The notes beneath the pieces were generated by a model. The model worked only from the letters and a program-made list of their open reading frames with translations. It ran no database searches and was not told the origin of the DNA. DNA of 33,529 nt from a bacterium. GTDB taxonomy: Bacteria; Gemmatimonadota; Glassbacteria; GWA2-58-10. Position 1 is the stretch's first letter, and each line of letters begins with the position of its first letter. The position numbers and the translations under genes are program-made. Positions 1-12,680 of this stretch are shown here, piece after piece. The DNA is taken from the NCBI GenBank assembly GCA_021372515.1, contig JAJFUG010000027.1, positions 1 through 33,529 on the forward strand. Direction: 5' to 3'.

Positions 1-720
1 ACCTCCCTGGCCGACTACTGCCGGCGGGTCGGTCCGGGCTACGCCGAGGCGCAGACCCTGGTCCGCTGCGGGGCGTTCGACAGTTTCGAGCTGACCCGGC
101 CGGAGCTGCTCTGGCGCCTGGAGCTGCTGTTCGAGCGCGGCAAGCTCAAGGCCGCCGCGGACAGCGGCTGCGGGGCCCTGGCCCTGGGGGTTGAGCCGTG
201 CGGGAGCGACCGGCGGGTCGCTCCGCGCCTGCCCGAGTACCCGCGCGGTGAGCGTCTGCGCCTGGAGCGGGAAATTTTCGGTTTCACGGTCAGCGAGCAC
301 CCGCTGTCCCTGGGGGGACGGTTCCCGCCGCCAGTGCCTGGCCTGGTGCGGGCCACGGAGCTGCGCGCCCACGCCGGGCGGAACGTGCGCCTGCTGGGAC
401 GGCCCATCGCCTGGAAACGCATCCGCACCGGCAGCGGGGCGATGATGTTCCTGTCGCTGGATGACCCGACCGCGGCGTTCGAGGTGGTGATATTCCCGCG
501 TTGCTATCGAAGCTGCGGTGCTCTGGCCCTGGGGCCGGGGCCGTTCCTGGTCAGCGGGAGGGCGAGCGAGGAGTACGGCGTGGTCACGGTGACTGCCGAG
601 CGCCTGGAGCTTTTCGACCCGGAGCAGGTTCCCCGGTTGTATCCGGGGGGTAAGGCACCGCAACCCCAGGCGGCCGCCCGGACTGAGTTGCGGAATACAC
701 GGGCCGAGGCGCTTCCGTAG
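1..720 (+). CDS. dnaE: DNA polymerase III alpha subunit (DnaE family), C-terminal fragment
   Basis: The frame is open from base 1 to a TAG at 718-720, so only the last 239 residues are present and the catalytic PHP and palm domains lie outside the window. The visible part starts in the helical region before the OB fold, contains the segment EREIFGFTVSEHPL that resembles the DnaE linker usually reading like GFYVSGHPL, and then an OB-fold (from about residue 112: VPGLVRATELRAHAG, FLSLDDPTAAFEVVIFP, FLVSGRASEEYGVVTVTAERL). In replicative DnaE a tau-binding domain of over 100 residues normally follows the OB fold. Here only about 30 low-complexity residues follow, so this may be a shorter, accessory DnaE paralogue. 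The stop codon lies inside the inverted-repeat element at 717-780. Family assignment is firm; which paralogue it is remains inference. Confidence 0.85.
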   Translation, partial: TSLADYCRRVGPGYAEAQTLVRCGAFDSFELTRPELLWRLELLFERGKLKAAADSGCGALALGVEPCGSDRRVAPRLPEYPRGERLRLEREIFGFTVSEHPLSLGGRFPPPVPGLVRATELRAHAGRNVRLLGRPIAWKRIRTGSGAMMFLSLDDPTAAFEVVIFPRCYRSCGALALGPGPFLVSGRASEEYGVVTVTAERLELFDPEQVPRLYPGGKAPQPQAAARTELRNTRAEALP

Positions 721-780
721 GGGCGCGGCCTGCCGTGCCCGAAAAGAAACTACCGGGCGGACACATGGGTCCGCCCCTAC
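717..780. repeat. Double-hairpin inverted-repeat element (GTAGGGGC...GCCCCTAC) at the dnaE stop
   Basis: The 64-bp unit is bounded by GTAGGGGC (717-724) and its exact reverse complement GCCCCTAC (773-780). Inside are two adjacent hairpins: 721-729 with 732-740 (nine pairs including one G-U), and 755-762 (GGGCGGAC) with 769-776 (GTCCGCCC). The dnaE TAG is part of the left terminal GTAG. It looks like a small REP/MITE-type dispersed element; similar sequences are recalled from other environmental genomes, but this is unverified. It may also act as a transcription stop or mRNA-end structure for dnaE, although there is no T-tract after it. Only one copy is present in this window. Confidence 0.65.
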
Positions 781-907
781 AACACACGACAAAGGGAGAA
801 AAGATAACGGACGGGATATGTCTCGCCCCTGTGAAAGGCGGCGGATTCCGGCAGTTGGGGAAAAATGTCCCGGAAAGGCACTATGTTTTGACGGTGAACG
901 GTAACTG

Positions 908-1765
908 CTACACCTGGTCCGTTGGGGCGAGCGACATGGCTTCGCGGCGGCGGTGGCGGATCAAGGCCACCTCGGCCGCCATCACGTAGACCAGCGCCGT
1001 GAGGTAGAACCAGAAAATCAGCGCCAGGATCGCCCCCAGGGTGCCGTAGACCCGGTTGATCCCCGGGTACAGTCCGATGTAGTAGCGGTAGGCGTGCTTG
1101 GTCAGCTCGATCACCGATGAGGCGATCAGGCTGGCGGTCCAGCTCGTGCCGGTGCTGACCTTGCGCGAGGGGAACAGACGGTAGGTGAAAAACAGCAGTA
1201 CGAGAGTGAGGCAGAATGTCCCGAACACAGTCACCGGACCGCTGCCCAGGAACGCCTCCACTGTGGGAAGGTTGCCGCTGAACACCTGGTTCATCCGGGC
1301 CAGGCCGGGGATGAAAGTCAGCAGCAGGTTGCTCAGGATCAGCACCAGGCCCAGAAGGAAGAGCATGGCGAAATCGAAGGCCTTGCCGTGGAGCACCCCG
1401 CGCGTGCGGTCGGCCTCGAACACCACGTCCAGCACGGTCCGCAGCGTGGCGAACAGGCGGGTGGCGGTGAACGCCACACCCACCACGCCCAGGATCCCGA
1501 GCCAGGCCCGGTCGCGGATCAGGGCCTGGGTGTTGTTGATGATTCTTTCGCTGGAGACCGGGATCAGGCCCTGGATGTACAGGACGGTCTTGTCCCAGAG
1601 TTCGGAGCTGGTGTGAAAAACGAACCCGCCGATGGAGAAGATGATCAGCATCAGCGGGATGGCCGAGACCAGCAGGTTGAACGCCACCCCCGAGGCCAGG
1701 AACAGGGCGTTGTCCTTGACCATCTTGAAATAGAGGTTCTTTGTGTAGTACCATAGAGTTCGCAT
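908..1765 (-). CDS. YihY/BrkB-family inner-membrane protein
   Basis: The protein has 285 residues, typical for the family. It has about six hydrophobic segments (around residues 22-50, 88-108, 131-153, 176-196, 208-225 and 240-268). The N-terminal part (KDNALFLASGVAFNLLVSAIPL) and the C-terminal signature around residues 233-266 (YPGINRVYGTLGAILALIFW, then a polar-hydrophobic helix ending AAEVALI) are characteristic of the YihY/virulence factor BrkB family. These are integral membrane proteins of unclear biochemical function, once wrongly called ribonuclease BN. The gene is convergent with dnaE and divergent from the nucleosidase gene, with 91 bp between the two starts. No strong ribosome binding site is seen before the ATG, but no other start is better placed relative to the family N-terminus. 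Confidence 0.9.
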   Translation of the reverse strand: MRTLWYYTKNLYFKMVKDNALFLASGVAFNLLVSAIPLMLIIFSIGGFVFHTSSELWDKTVLYIQGLIPVSSERIINNTQALIRDRAWLGILGVVGVAFTATRLFATLRTVLDVVFEADRTRGVLHGKAFDFAMLFLLGLVLILSNLLLTFIPGLARMNQVFSGNLPTVEAFLGSGPVTVFGTFCLTLVLLFFTYRLFPSRKVSTGTSWTASLIASSVIELTKHAYRYYIGLYPGINRVYGTLGAILALIFWFYLTALVYVMAAEVALIRHRRREAMSLAPTDQV

Positions 1766-1856
1766 CTGATCGGGCCAGGCTGAGGGTGGGTGGCGAAATG
1801 CCGCATCCGGTCCGACACCAATTTAGACAGGCCCGGAAAGGAAGTCAAACCAGAAA

Positions 1857-2498
1857 ATGAAACTCCTGTGCGTGAGCGCGGTTAAGCTGGAGCTGGCCTG
1901 GCTGCTGGAGCGCCTGGCCCGTCCCGAGAGGACGGAGGTCAAGGGCCTGAAAGCCTGGAGCGGCCTGATAGAGGGGCACCGGGTCCGGCTGGCCTGCCTG
2001 GGGATCGGCCCGGCCCCGGCCCGCAATGCGATGGAGAGTCTGCTGCAGAATGAGGCGTACGCCCGTGTCTATCATTTCGGGCTGTGCGGCGCGCTCTCCC
2101 CGGGGCTCGACCTATGCCGCCCGGTGCTGGCGCGCAGCGTGGCCGCCGCCTGGGACCCCTCCCGCGAGCCACTGGCCCTGGAGCCGGCCCCGCCCGGGGC
2201 GTTCGACTCTCTGGAGCTGCGGCCCCTGGAGGGCGCTTTCGTGTCCAACGGCCTGCCGGTGTTCAACAGTCAGGTGAAAGGCTTCCTGGCCGCGCGTTTC
2301 AAGGCCGACTGCGTGGACATGGAGGCCTGGGAGGTGGCCCGTGTCTGCGCGGAGCGGAGCATGCCGCTCACGGTTATCAAGGCGGTGAGCGACCGGGCCG
2401 ATTCCTCGCTCCCGGACACTTTCCGCCGCCAGGCCCGTCCCGCCGCCCTGGCCGCCCAGCAAGCGGTGCTCGAGCTGTTGCGCCGCGTCCCCGGCTGA
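1857..2498 (+). CDS. Nucleoside phosphorylase-I family protein (MTA/SAH or futalosine nucleosidase-like)
   Basis: This 213-residue soluble protein has the layout of the nucleosidase branch of the PNP/UDP family. Visible motifs are Glu12 in the first turn (the position of the catalytic acid in MTA/SAH nucleosidase), GIGPAPARNAM at 49-59, FGLCGALSPG at 74-83, VDMEAWEVA at 153-161 (the ribose-binding Met-Glu pair) and AVSDRAD at 176-182 (the Asp that protonates the purine). Expected chemistry is irreversible N-ribosidic cleavage of a purine nucleoside, for example methylthioadenosine/S-adenosylhomocysteine or futalosine. The related hopanoid-associated phosphorylase subfamily is also possible. 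No menaquinone or methionine-salvage gene is adjacent, so the substrate cannot be assigned. An AAGGAAG about a dozen bases upstream is the likely ribosome binding site. Confidence 0.75.
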   Translation: MKLLCVSAVKLELAWLLERLARPERTEVKGLKAWSGLIEGHRVRLACLGIGPAPARNAMESLLQNEAYARVYHFGLCGALSPGLDLCRPVLARSVAAAWDPSREPLALEPAPPGAFDSLELRPLEGAFVSNGLPVFNSQVKGFLAARFKADCVDMEAWEVARVCAERSMPLTVIKAVSDRADSSLPDTFRRQARPAALAAQQAVLELLRRVPG

Positions 2499-2509
2499 GT
2501 GCGTCTCGC

Positions 2510-2538
2510 TTGCGCAAGGCCGCCAAGTGGAGTAATAT
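2510..2538 (+). promoter_or_regulatory. Possible promoter before the cyclic-nucleotide-binding gene
   Basis: TTGCGC (2510-2515) and TAATAT (2533-2538) are separated by 17 bp, about 49 bp before the ATG at 2587. Both boxes match the sigma-70 consensus only partly. The -35 side lies in a perfect 10-bp palindrome, CTTGCGCAAG (2509-2518), which could be an operator. This would separate expression of the downstream pair from the nucleosidase gene. Confidence 0.3.
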
Positions 2539-2586
2539 TCGCTCAGACAGTTTCCGCCACAGTCCAGCCTGAGGGGAGCCGCAGCC

Positions 2587-3534
2587 ATGAGTCCGCTCGA
2601 AAAAACCTACCGCAAGGGCGAGGTGATAATCAAGGAGGGCTACAGCGGCCGCACCGTGTTTGTGATCCGCAAGGGCATGGTCGAGGTGCTCAAGCAGGTG
2701 GAGGGCGGCGAGGTGCAGCTCACCGTGCTCGGGCCGAACGAGTTTTTCGGCGAGATGAGCGTGCTCGACCCGGAGGCCCCCAAGCGCACAGCCACGGTCC
2801 GGGCGCTGGAGGAGACGCGGGTCACGGTGATGAGCCGCGAGGAGTTCGAGGGCTACCTGGGCGAGCTGTCGCCCGGGGTGCGTAACCTGATGCAGAAACT
2901 GACCCGCCGTCTGCGCGAGACCTCCGAAAAGCTGGAGCAGGGAACGCATAAAAAATCGCACGACAGCCTTCCCCCGTTCGAGTACGTGCTCACCCTGGAT
3001 GAGCTGGAGCTGGCCCGCGAGCACTCGGTGGAGGTGATGTTCCTGCAGAAAAAGTTCACCGCCGGGCAGGTCCTGCTCAAGGAGGGCGACACCGGCTACA
3101 GCGGGTTCATCGTGAAGAAAGGCCGCCTGGAGGTGAGCCGGATGGCCGGTGGCCGCAAGGTGGTGCTGGGCGAGCTGGGCGAGGGCGATATCGTGGGCGA
3201 GAGCGCGCTGCTGGACGACACCCGCCGCAGCGCCACGGTGCGCGCCCTCACGGACGGCGAGATGCTGGTGTTCGGCAAGCGGGACATCATCAACATGACC
3301 CGCAAAAGCCCGCTGGAGCTATTTATGGTGCTGGATGCCCTGACCGTGAAAATCACCCGGACCAACGAGCTCTACTGCAAGGTACTGCTGGAGCGCGACA
3401 GCCTCTCAGCCGAGCGGGAGCGTCTGAACGCGGAGCTGTCCACGGCCAGGGCGGAGCTGGAGCAGGCGCGGCGCGAGGCCGTTGCTTTGCGGGAGCGCCA
3501 GACGCAGGCGCAGCAGCCTCCACAATCTAATTGA
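2587..3534 (+). CDS. Protein with two tandem cyclic-nucleotide-binding domains and a C-terminal coiled coil
   Basis: The protein has 315 residues. The first CRP-like cNMP-binding domain spans about residues 5-115, with the phosphate-binding cassette FGEMSVLD...KRTATVRA at 54-72. The second spans about 145-258, with VGESALLDDTRRSATVRA at 203-220. Both keep the Gly-Glu and Arg that contact the cyclic phosphate, so both may bind ligand. There is no helix-turn-helix. Instead residues about 258-308 form a charged heptad-like coiled coil followed by a Gln/Pro tail. It is therefore a likely cAMP/cGMP (or other nucleotide) sensor acting through protein contacts, not a transcription factor. A GGGGAG sits before the ATG. 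The next gene starts 30 bp downstream on the same strand, suggesting co-transcription. Confidence 0.88.
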   Translation: MSPLEKTYRKGEVIIKEGYSGRTVFVIRKGMVEVLKQVEGGEVQLTVLGPNEFFGEMSVLDPEAPKRTATVRALEETRVTVMSREEFEGYLGELSPGVRNLMQKLTRRLRETSEKLEQGTHKKSHDSLPPFEYVLTLDELELAREHSVEVMFLQKKFTAGQVLLKEGDTGYSGFIVKKGRLEVSRMAGGRKVVLGELGEGDIVGESALLDDTRRSATVRALTDGEMLVFGKRDIINMTRKSPLELFMVLDALTVKITRTNELYCKVLLERDSLSAERERLNAELSTARAELEQARREAVALRERQTQAQQPPQSN

Positions 3535-3564
3535 AGGACTGGCCCCCCTGAGACGGATACACCG

Positions 3565-4548
3565 ATGAAAGCCCTGGTCCTGGCCGCCGGATTCGGCACG
3601 CGCATGCTGCCGCTGACAAACCGGATTTCGAAAGTCTGCCTGCCGCTGGCCGGTGTGCCAGCGCTGGTGCGGGTGCTGCGCGGGCTGCGCGCGCAGGGGG
3701 TCGATTCCTGCATGGTGAACCTGCACCACGGCGCAGAAAGCGTGGAGGAGAGCCTCGACGCGTGGGGCGAGCGGCCGCTGTATTCGCCGGAGAAAGAAAT
3801 CCTGGGCACCGGCGGCGCTCTGGCGCAGGCCTCGGCCTGGCTGGCGGGCGGCACTTTCCTGCTGGTCAACGGCGATTGCAGCTACAGTGGGTTCTGTCTG
3901 GAAGAGGCGTTGCGCTTTCACCGCGAGCGCGGGGCGGCCGCGACCCTGGTGCTGATCGACATGCCACGGGAGGGCCGCTACGGGGCGGTTGAGACGGACA
4001 GCCGGGGACGCGTGGTGCGGATCGCCGGGCGGCCCGAGGGAGCGCCAACCGGGGGACAGGCCCTGCATTTCTGCGGTATTCATATTATCGAGCCGGAGCT
4101 GCTGACGCGGTTGCGGCCGGTGTTCTCGGAAATAATCCGGAACCTTTACCTGCCGATGATCGCCGACGGCGAGCCGCTTTACGGGTTCCACACCGCCTTC
4201 GAATGGCGCGACCTGGGCACGCCCCGGCTTTATCTTGAAGCCCAGTTCGAGTTCTTGCGGCGTGAGGCCGCCGCTCCGGAGCATTCGCTCTGTGCGGCGG
4301 GCTGCCGCCTGGAGACGGGAAGCAGCGTGGGGCCCCTGGCCGACCTGGGGCGGAACGTGCGCCTGGAGCAGGACTGCCGGGTGGAGCGTTCGGTGCTGAT
4401 GGCTGGAGCGAGCCTCGGCCGGGGCTGCCGGGTCAGCGGCTGCGTGATGGCTCCGGGCGTGGCGCTGGAGGCCGGGACGATAATTGAAAATATGCTCGTC
4501 GCTCCGGGGCCGGATGGTCTGGAAATGCGCTCCTGGGTGGTCAGTTGA
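3565..4548 (+). CDS. Sugar-phosphate nucleotidyltransferase with C-terminal left-handed beta-helix
   Basis: This is a 327-residue NTP_transferase-family enzyme. The N-terminal signature GFGTRMLPLTNRISKVCLPL occupies residues 9-28, GTGG is at 81-84 and NGD (metal-binding Asp) at 102-104. EWRDLGTPRLYLEA near residue 213 is typical of mannose-1-phosphate guanylyltransferase and glucose-1-phosphate nucleotidyltransferase relatives. From about residue 245, short repeats of the hexapeptide type (LGRNVRLEQDCRVERSVLM, GASLGRGCRVSGCVM) suggest a left-handed beta-helix, as in GMPPB- or GlmU-like proteins. The expected reaction is sugar-1-phosphate + NTP to NDP-sugar + PPi in envelope polysaccharide synthesis. 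The exact sugar and nucleotide cannot be read from the sequence. It probably shares a transcript with the upstream double-cNMP protein. Confidence 0.85.
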   Translation: MKALVLAAGFGTRMLPLTNRISKVCLPLAGVPALVRVLRGLRAQGVDSCMVNLHHGAESVEESLDAWGERPLYSPEKEILGTGGALAQASAWLAGGTFLLVNGDCSYSGFCLEEALRFHRERGAAATLVLIDMPREGRYGAVETDSRGRVVRIAGRPEGAPTGGQALHFCGIHIIEPELLTRLRPVFSEIIRNLYLPMIADGEPLYGFHTAFEWRDLGTPRLYLEAQFEFLRREAAAPEHSLCAAGCRLETGSSVGPLADLGRNVRLEQDCRVERSVLMAGASLGRGCRVSGCVMAPGVALEAGTIIENMLVAPGPDGLEMRSWVVS

Positions 4549-4557
4549 GACGCGGAG

Positions 4558-4586
4558 CCGGTCAATCCGCTGTCTGCACCGGTTTT
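4558..4586 (+). terminator. Weak putative terminator after the nucleotidyltransferase gene
   Basis: CCGGT (4558-4562) can pair with ACCGG (4578-4582) across a 15-nt loop and is followed by TTTT. The position, 10 bp after the stop codon, fits, but the stem is short. Confidence 0.35.
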
Positions 4587-4682
4587 GAAACGTATTGCTG
4601 CGTATCGCAAGGTATTATTTAATATGGCCACACTCTCGTCAAAATCAAACAGATTAAGCTCGTCGCGGCATGCAAAAAAAAC

Positions 4683-4711
4683 TTGTATTCCTCTTGTATT
4701 TTCTTTACAAT
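4683..4711 (+). promoter_or_regulatory. Putative sigma-70-type promoter for the cohesin-dockerin gene
   Basis: TTGTAT (4683-4688) and TACAAT (4706-4711) are spaced by 17 bp inside a conspicuously AT-rich stretch between GC-rich genes. The predicted transcript has a leader of about 65 nt, with AGGAG at 4772-4776 placed 6 nt before the ATG at 4783. The -10 box matches five of six consensus bases, the -35 box fewer. Confidence 0.5.
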
Positions 4712-4782
4712 TAGAAACCTGAAAATGAAAGATAACTATCCGCTGGATAAACTCATAACTACCCTGAAATCAGGAGTGACGC

Positions 4783-5919
4783 ATGTTCGGTAACAGGGGC
4801 GCCTCACAGGTTTTAACACTTCTGGCCGCGACATTGATCTGCGCCGGCCAGGCGCTTGCCCAGACCAGTTTGAAAGTCGTATCAGCCACAGGTGCGGCAG
4901 GTTCGGATGTTACGGTCAAGGTCACTGTGACCTCTGACAAGAATATCTCGGGCGCCGAGTTCCAGATGAGTTTCGATAAGTCCAAGTTGACTTTCAAGCA
5001 GGCAGCCAAAGGCTCCGCTGCAGCCAGCATGTTCATGACCGACCCGACAGTGCCCACCGTAGGCGACCAGACCGTGAGCGCCGATAGCAGCAAGCTCTAC
5101 ATCCAGTTGATCGATTCGACCCAGACCCATCCGATCGCCTCCGGCACTGACCGCGAGGTCGTGCTGGTCACGTTCACGATCAAGAGCGGGGTTACGGGCA
5201 GCGTGCCGGTGACCCTGAGTGGTGTGTCGCTGTCGGACGCCGCTGGCGCATCGATCAGCGCCACCACGACCGACGGTGAGGTGACAGTCGGCTCGGGCGT
5301 GGACATACAGCTCAGCGTGACCGACGGGCGCGGGCCGGCCGGCTCCGACGTTACGGTCAAGGTGATGGCGGATGTCAACCGTGAGGCCGTGGGCCTGAAT
5401 TTCGGCCTGGTGTTCGACAAGAACAAGCTCACCCTCAAATCCGTCGCCCGCGGCGCCGCCGCCCCCGGCGTGGACAGCCTGGACATCTACACCGATATCG
5501 CCGCGGCCAACGCCGCCGGCAAGATCGAAGTTTGGCTGCTGGACTATTTCTTCGGCCAGACCGGCGCCAACCCGCTCAAGGTCGGAAAAAGCAAGGAAAT
5601 CTACAAGTTCACCTTCACGATAAACAGCGGTGCGGAGGACGGCGAGGTGCCGGTGACACTGTCCGGGATCGAGGCCGGGGCGATTGAGGGCGGCGAGTCC
5701 GTGCTGCTCACCTACTCCTCGTTGGGCGGCATTGTCACGATCGGCGGCGCGCCCGGGGATGTGGACGGCAACGGCAAGCTGGACGTGTTCGACCTGCTCG
5801 GCCTGCTCAAGGTCCTGAGCGGCGCCCAGGTCGGCAACGGTCTGAGCGATGTGGACGGCAACGGCAAGATCGATATCTTCGACCTGCTCGCCCTGCTGAA
5901 AAAGCTGTCCGGCAACTGA
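4783..5919 (+). CDS. Secreted protein with two cohesin-like domains and a C-terminal dockerin
   Basis: The protein has 378 residues. Residues 1-26 form a signal peptide (hydrophobic core, then GQALA before the likely cleavage). Two related beta-sandwich domains follow. Residues about 28-172 and 175-322 both begin with a GSDVTVKV strand, contain FDKxKLTxK and close with VPVTLSG, the pattern of cohesin/carbohydrate-binding-type domains. The C-terminus (325-378) is a dockerin with two calcium-binding loops, DVDGNGK at 326-332 and 356-362, each followed by a helix xxDLLxLLKxLSG. The two dockerin halves are also a direct DNA repeat (5758-5822 and 5848-5912). Cohesin binds dockerin in cellulosomes, so carrying both on one chain could allow self-assembly or calcium-dependent cell-surface oligomers. 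No catalytic glycosidase domain is seen and no other cellulosomal gene is nearby. Confidence 0.88.
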   Translation: MFGNRGASQVLTLLAATLICAGQALAQTSLKVVSATGAAGSDVTVKVTVTSDKNISGAEFQMSFDKSKLTFKQAAKGSAAASMFMTDPTVPTVGDQTVSADSSKLYIQLIDSTQTHPIASGTDREVVLVTFTIKSGVTGSVPVTLSGVSLSDAAGASISATTTDGEVTVGSGVDIQLSVTDGRGPAGSDVTVKVMADVNREAVGLNFGLVFDKNKLTLKSVARGAAAPGVDSLDIYTDIAAANAAGKIEVWLLDYFFGQTGANPLKVGKSKEIYKFTFTINSGAEDGEVPVTLSGIEAGAIEGGESVLLTYSSLGGIVTIGGAPGDVDGNGKLDVFDLLGLLKVLSGAQVGNGLSDVDGNGKIDIFDLLALLKKLSGN

Positions 5920-5941
5920 CAAGTTACAATGTGAATCCCAA

Positions 5942-5976
5942 CCCGCCGTTCCCCGCTGTGGGAGCGGCGGGTTTTT
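5942..5976 (+). terminator. Rho-independent terminator after the cohesin-dockerin gene
   Basis: A 12-bp stem (5942-5953 with 5960-5971, one G-U pair) with a 6-nt loop is followed by TTTTT. It lies 22 bp after the stop codon. Confidence 0.9.
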
Positions 5977-6156
5977 ATTTGGGGAGGGACGGAGGTAGGG
6001 GGGAGGTGGGCTGTGGAGGGTCGGTCGGGAAGAATTGTTACAATCATGTTTCGGTGGATGGGATCTGCCGTATCGTGAGCCCGGGAGCGACCGGTTTGAC
6101 CCAGAAATATCTTGTCAGATGTGCAGTTGGCGTTTATTTTTGCAACTCTCTAAAAG

Positions 6157-6241
6157 GGCGTTCAACGCCACTGGGAGTTTGGTCGGAAGCCGGTTCGCCG
6201 GTATGGGGATCGGTTTATTCATATATGACCCCTTCGGGGGT
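6157..6241 (+). promoter_or_regulatory. Structured leader before gltBD with three short hairpins
   Basis: The 290-bp gap before gltB contains three hairpins: GGCGT/ACGCC (6157-6161, 6165-6169), CCGG-TTCG-CCGG (6190-6201) and ACCCC-TTCG-GGGGT (6228-6241, one extra G). Two of them have stable UUCG tetraloops and the last ends 26 nt before the ATG. No known riboswitch consensus is recognised. A weak -35/-10 pair, TTGGCG (6128-6133) and TAAAAG (6151-6156) with a 17-bp gap, could start a transcript just upstream. A regulatory leader is plausible but unproven. Confidence 0.3.
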
Positions 6242-6267
6242 GGAACTTCAGACCAAGGCTACACACA

Positions 6268-10801
<4,534 letters not shown>

Positions 10802-10809
<8 letters not shown>

Positions 10810-12238
10810 GCCTACCGGATTTATCGATTACACGCGGGTGAACCCGAAAGCCCGGCCGGTCGAGGAAAGGCTGAAGGATTACAAGGAAATCTATCCTCTG
10901 CTTTCCGAGACTGACCTGGCCACGCAGGCCGCCCGCTGCATGGACTGCGGCATCCCGTTCTGTCACGGCGCGGGCTGCCCGGTGCGCAACCTCATCCCGG
11001 AGTTCAACGATCTGGTCTTCCGCGGCCAGTGGCGCGAGGCCCTGGAGGTGCTGCACAGCACCAACAATTTCCCGGAGTTCACCGGCAAGATCTGTCCGGC
11101 GCCCTGCGAGACGGCCTGCGTGGCCGCGGTCAACACCGATGCCGTGGCGATCAAGCAGATCGAGCTGCAGATAATCGAGAAGGGCTTCGAGAATGGCTGG
11201 GTGAAAGCGCAGCCGCCGCAGGTCCGCACCGGCAAGCGCGTGGCTGTGGTAGGCAGCGGCCCCTCCGGGCTGGCCTGCGCCCAGCAGCTCAACCGCGCCG
11301 GCCACACGGTGGTGGTCTACGAGCAGAAAGACCGGGTCGGTGGCCTTCTGCGCTACGGCATCCCGGATTTCAAGCTGGACAAGCACCTGCTTGACCGTCG
11401 TGTGGGCCTGCTGCAGGAAGAGGGGATCGAGTTCCGCACCAGCGTGCATATCGGACGGGACATTGCCGCAACTTATCTGGCGCGCCAGTATGACGCGGTC
11501 TGCCTGACCGGCGGGGCGATGCACCCGCGTGACCTGGAAGTGCCGGGCCGGGAGCTGGCGGGCGTGCATTTCGCCATGGAGTTCCTGGAACAGTCCAACC
11601 GTCGTGTCGCCGGCGACAGCCTGGCCGCGGAGTCGCAGATTCTGGCCGCGGGCAAACATGTGATCGTGATCGGCGGCGGCGACACCGGTGCTGACTGCGT
11701 GGGCACCTCCAACCGTCAGGGCGCCCTGTCCGTGACCCAGCTCGAAATCCTTCCCCGTCCGCCCGAGAACTCCAACCCCTCCACGCCCTGGCCGCGCTGG
11801 CCCAACATCCTGCGCTCCAGCACCTCTCACGCCGAGGGCTGCCAGCGCATGTGGTCCGTGACCACCAAGTCCCTGGAGGGTGAGGACGGCCGGGTGAAGG
11901 TTCTCAAGGGGATGGAAGTCACCTGGGGCGGCTCCGCGGGCGCCTTCCGTCCCTCGGACAAGCCGGGCAGCGAGTTCGAGTTGAAAGCCGACCTGGTCCT
12001 TCTGGCGATGGGCTTTGTCCACCCGGTGCACTCCGGCATGATCGAGGAACTGGGCCTGGAGTTGGACAAGCGCGGTAACGTGGCGACGGATGAGAACCTA
12101 ATGTCCAGCCGCGCGGGTGTGTTCGGCGCGGGCGACATGGTGATGGGCGCCTCGCTGGTGGTCCGGGCGATCTACCAGGGCCGCAAGGCCGCCCAGGGGA
12201 TCGACCGCTGGCTGATGGGTTCCACCTCGCTGCCTTGA
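10802..12238 (+). CDS. gltD: Glutamate synthase small subunit
   Basis: This 478-residue FAD-dependent subunit passes electrons from NAD(P)H to GltB. The N-terminal iron-sulphur region has Cys46, 49, 54 and 59 ([14 protein letters not shown]) and Cys98, 102 and 106 (CPAPCETAC), which bind the 4Fe-4S clusters. A dinucleotide-binding loop for [17 protein letters not shown], lies at 147-160. The second Rossmann loop for NAD(P)[14 protein letters not shown], lies in the middle, and the C-terminal GDM FAD motif ([13 protein letters not shown]) is present. The start overlaps the end of gltB. After the stop there are 88 bp before tRNA-Asp and no obvious terminator of its own. Confidence 0.97.
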
Positions 12239-12326
12239 ACGCGCATCTGACAGCACTTGGCGCGATTTGTATTGACAATGTTGTAGAATATGTTAGATTA
12301 TTCAAGTCTGAGTTTGACGTAGACGC

Positions 12327-12403
<77 letters not shown>

Positions 12404-12414
12404 TAATTGACGAG

Positions 12415-12448
12415 AAAGCCCTTCGGACAGTATGTCGAAGGGCTTTTT
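12415..12448 (+). terminator. Terminator after tRNA-Asp
   Basis: An 11-bp stem AAAGCCCTTCG (12415-12425) / CGAAGGGCTTT (12436-12446) is followed by a run of five T. It differs in sequence from the terminator after the displaced tRNA end at 25379, as expected if this one came in with the island. Confidence 0.85.
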
Positions 12449-12680
12449 GTATGTAAATGAAAGACTTTCACTCCCCCCGTACCTCTTCGAAGGATGAAAC
12501 ATAAAGGGCTTGCTCTTTTCAGCAGATCCTTTATCATCCAAGTACATCGCGTTTTGAAAGTGATGATTGTGTGGATGGCCTCAAGCTGACAATTACACGC
12601 TTTCGGACTGGGATTCCAGACGCTCTGTCTGAGCTGGTGCTACATGTTTCAGGCGGACTTGTCGAGCAAGGTGGCCCGCT

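Noticed and set aside
777-1754. A longer minus-strand frame overlapping the BrkB-type gene
   Set aside because: Its product is Pro/Arg/His-rich with no membrane pattern; the frame ending at 908 matches the family.
6128-6143. Sigma-54-like promoter (TTGGC...TTTGC) before gltB
   Set aside because: There are 11 bp between GG and GC; sigma-54 promoters need 10, and the spacing is strict.
6157-6260. Glutamine riboswitch before gltB (CGTTCA and GTCGGAAG strings)
   Set aside because: The conserved 3' partner sequence and the core spacing of the glnA motif are absent.
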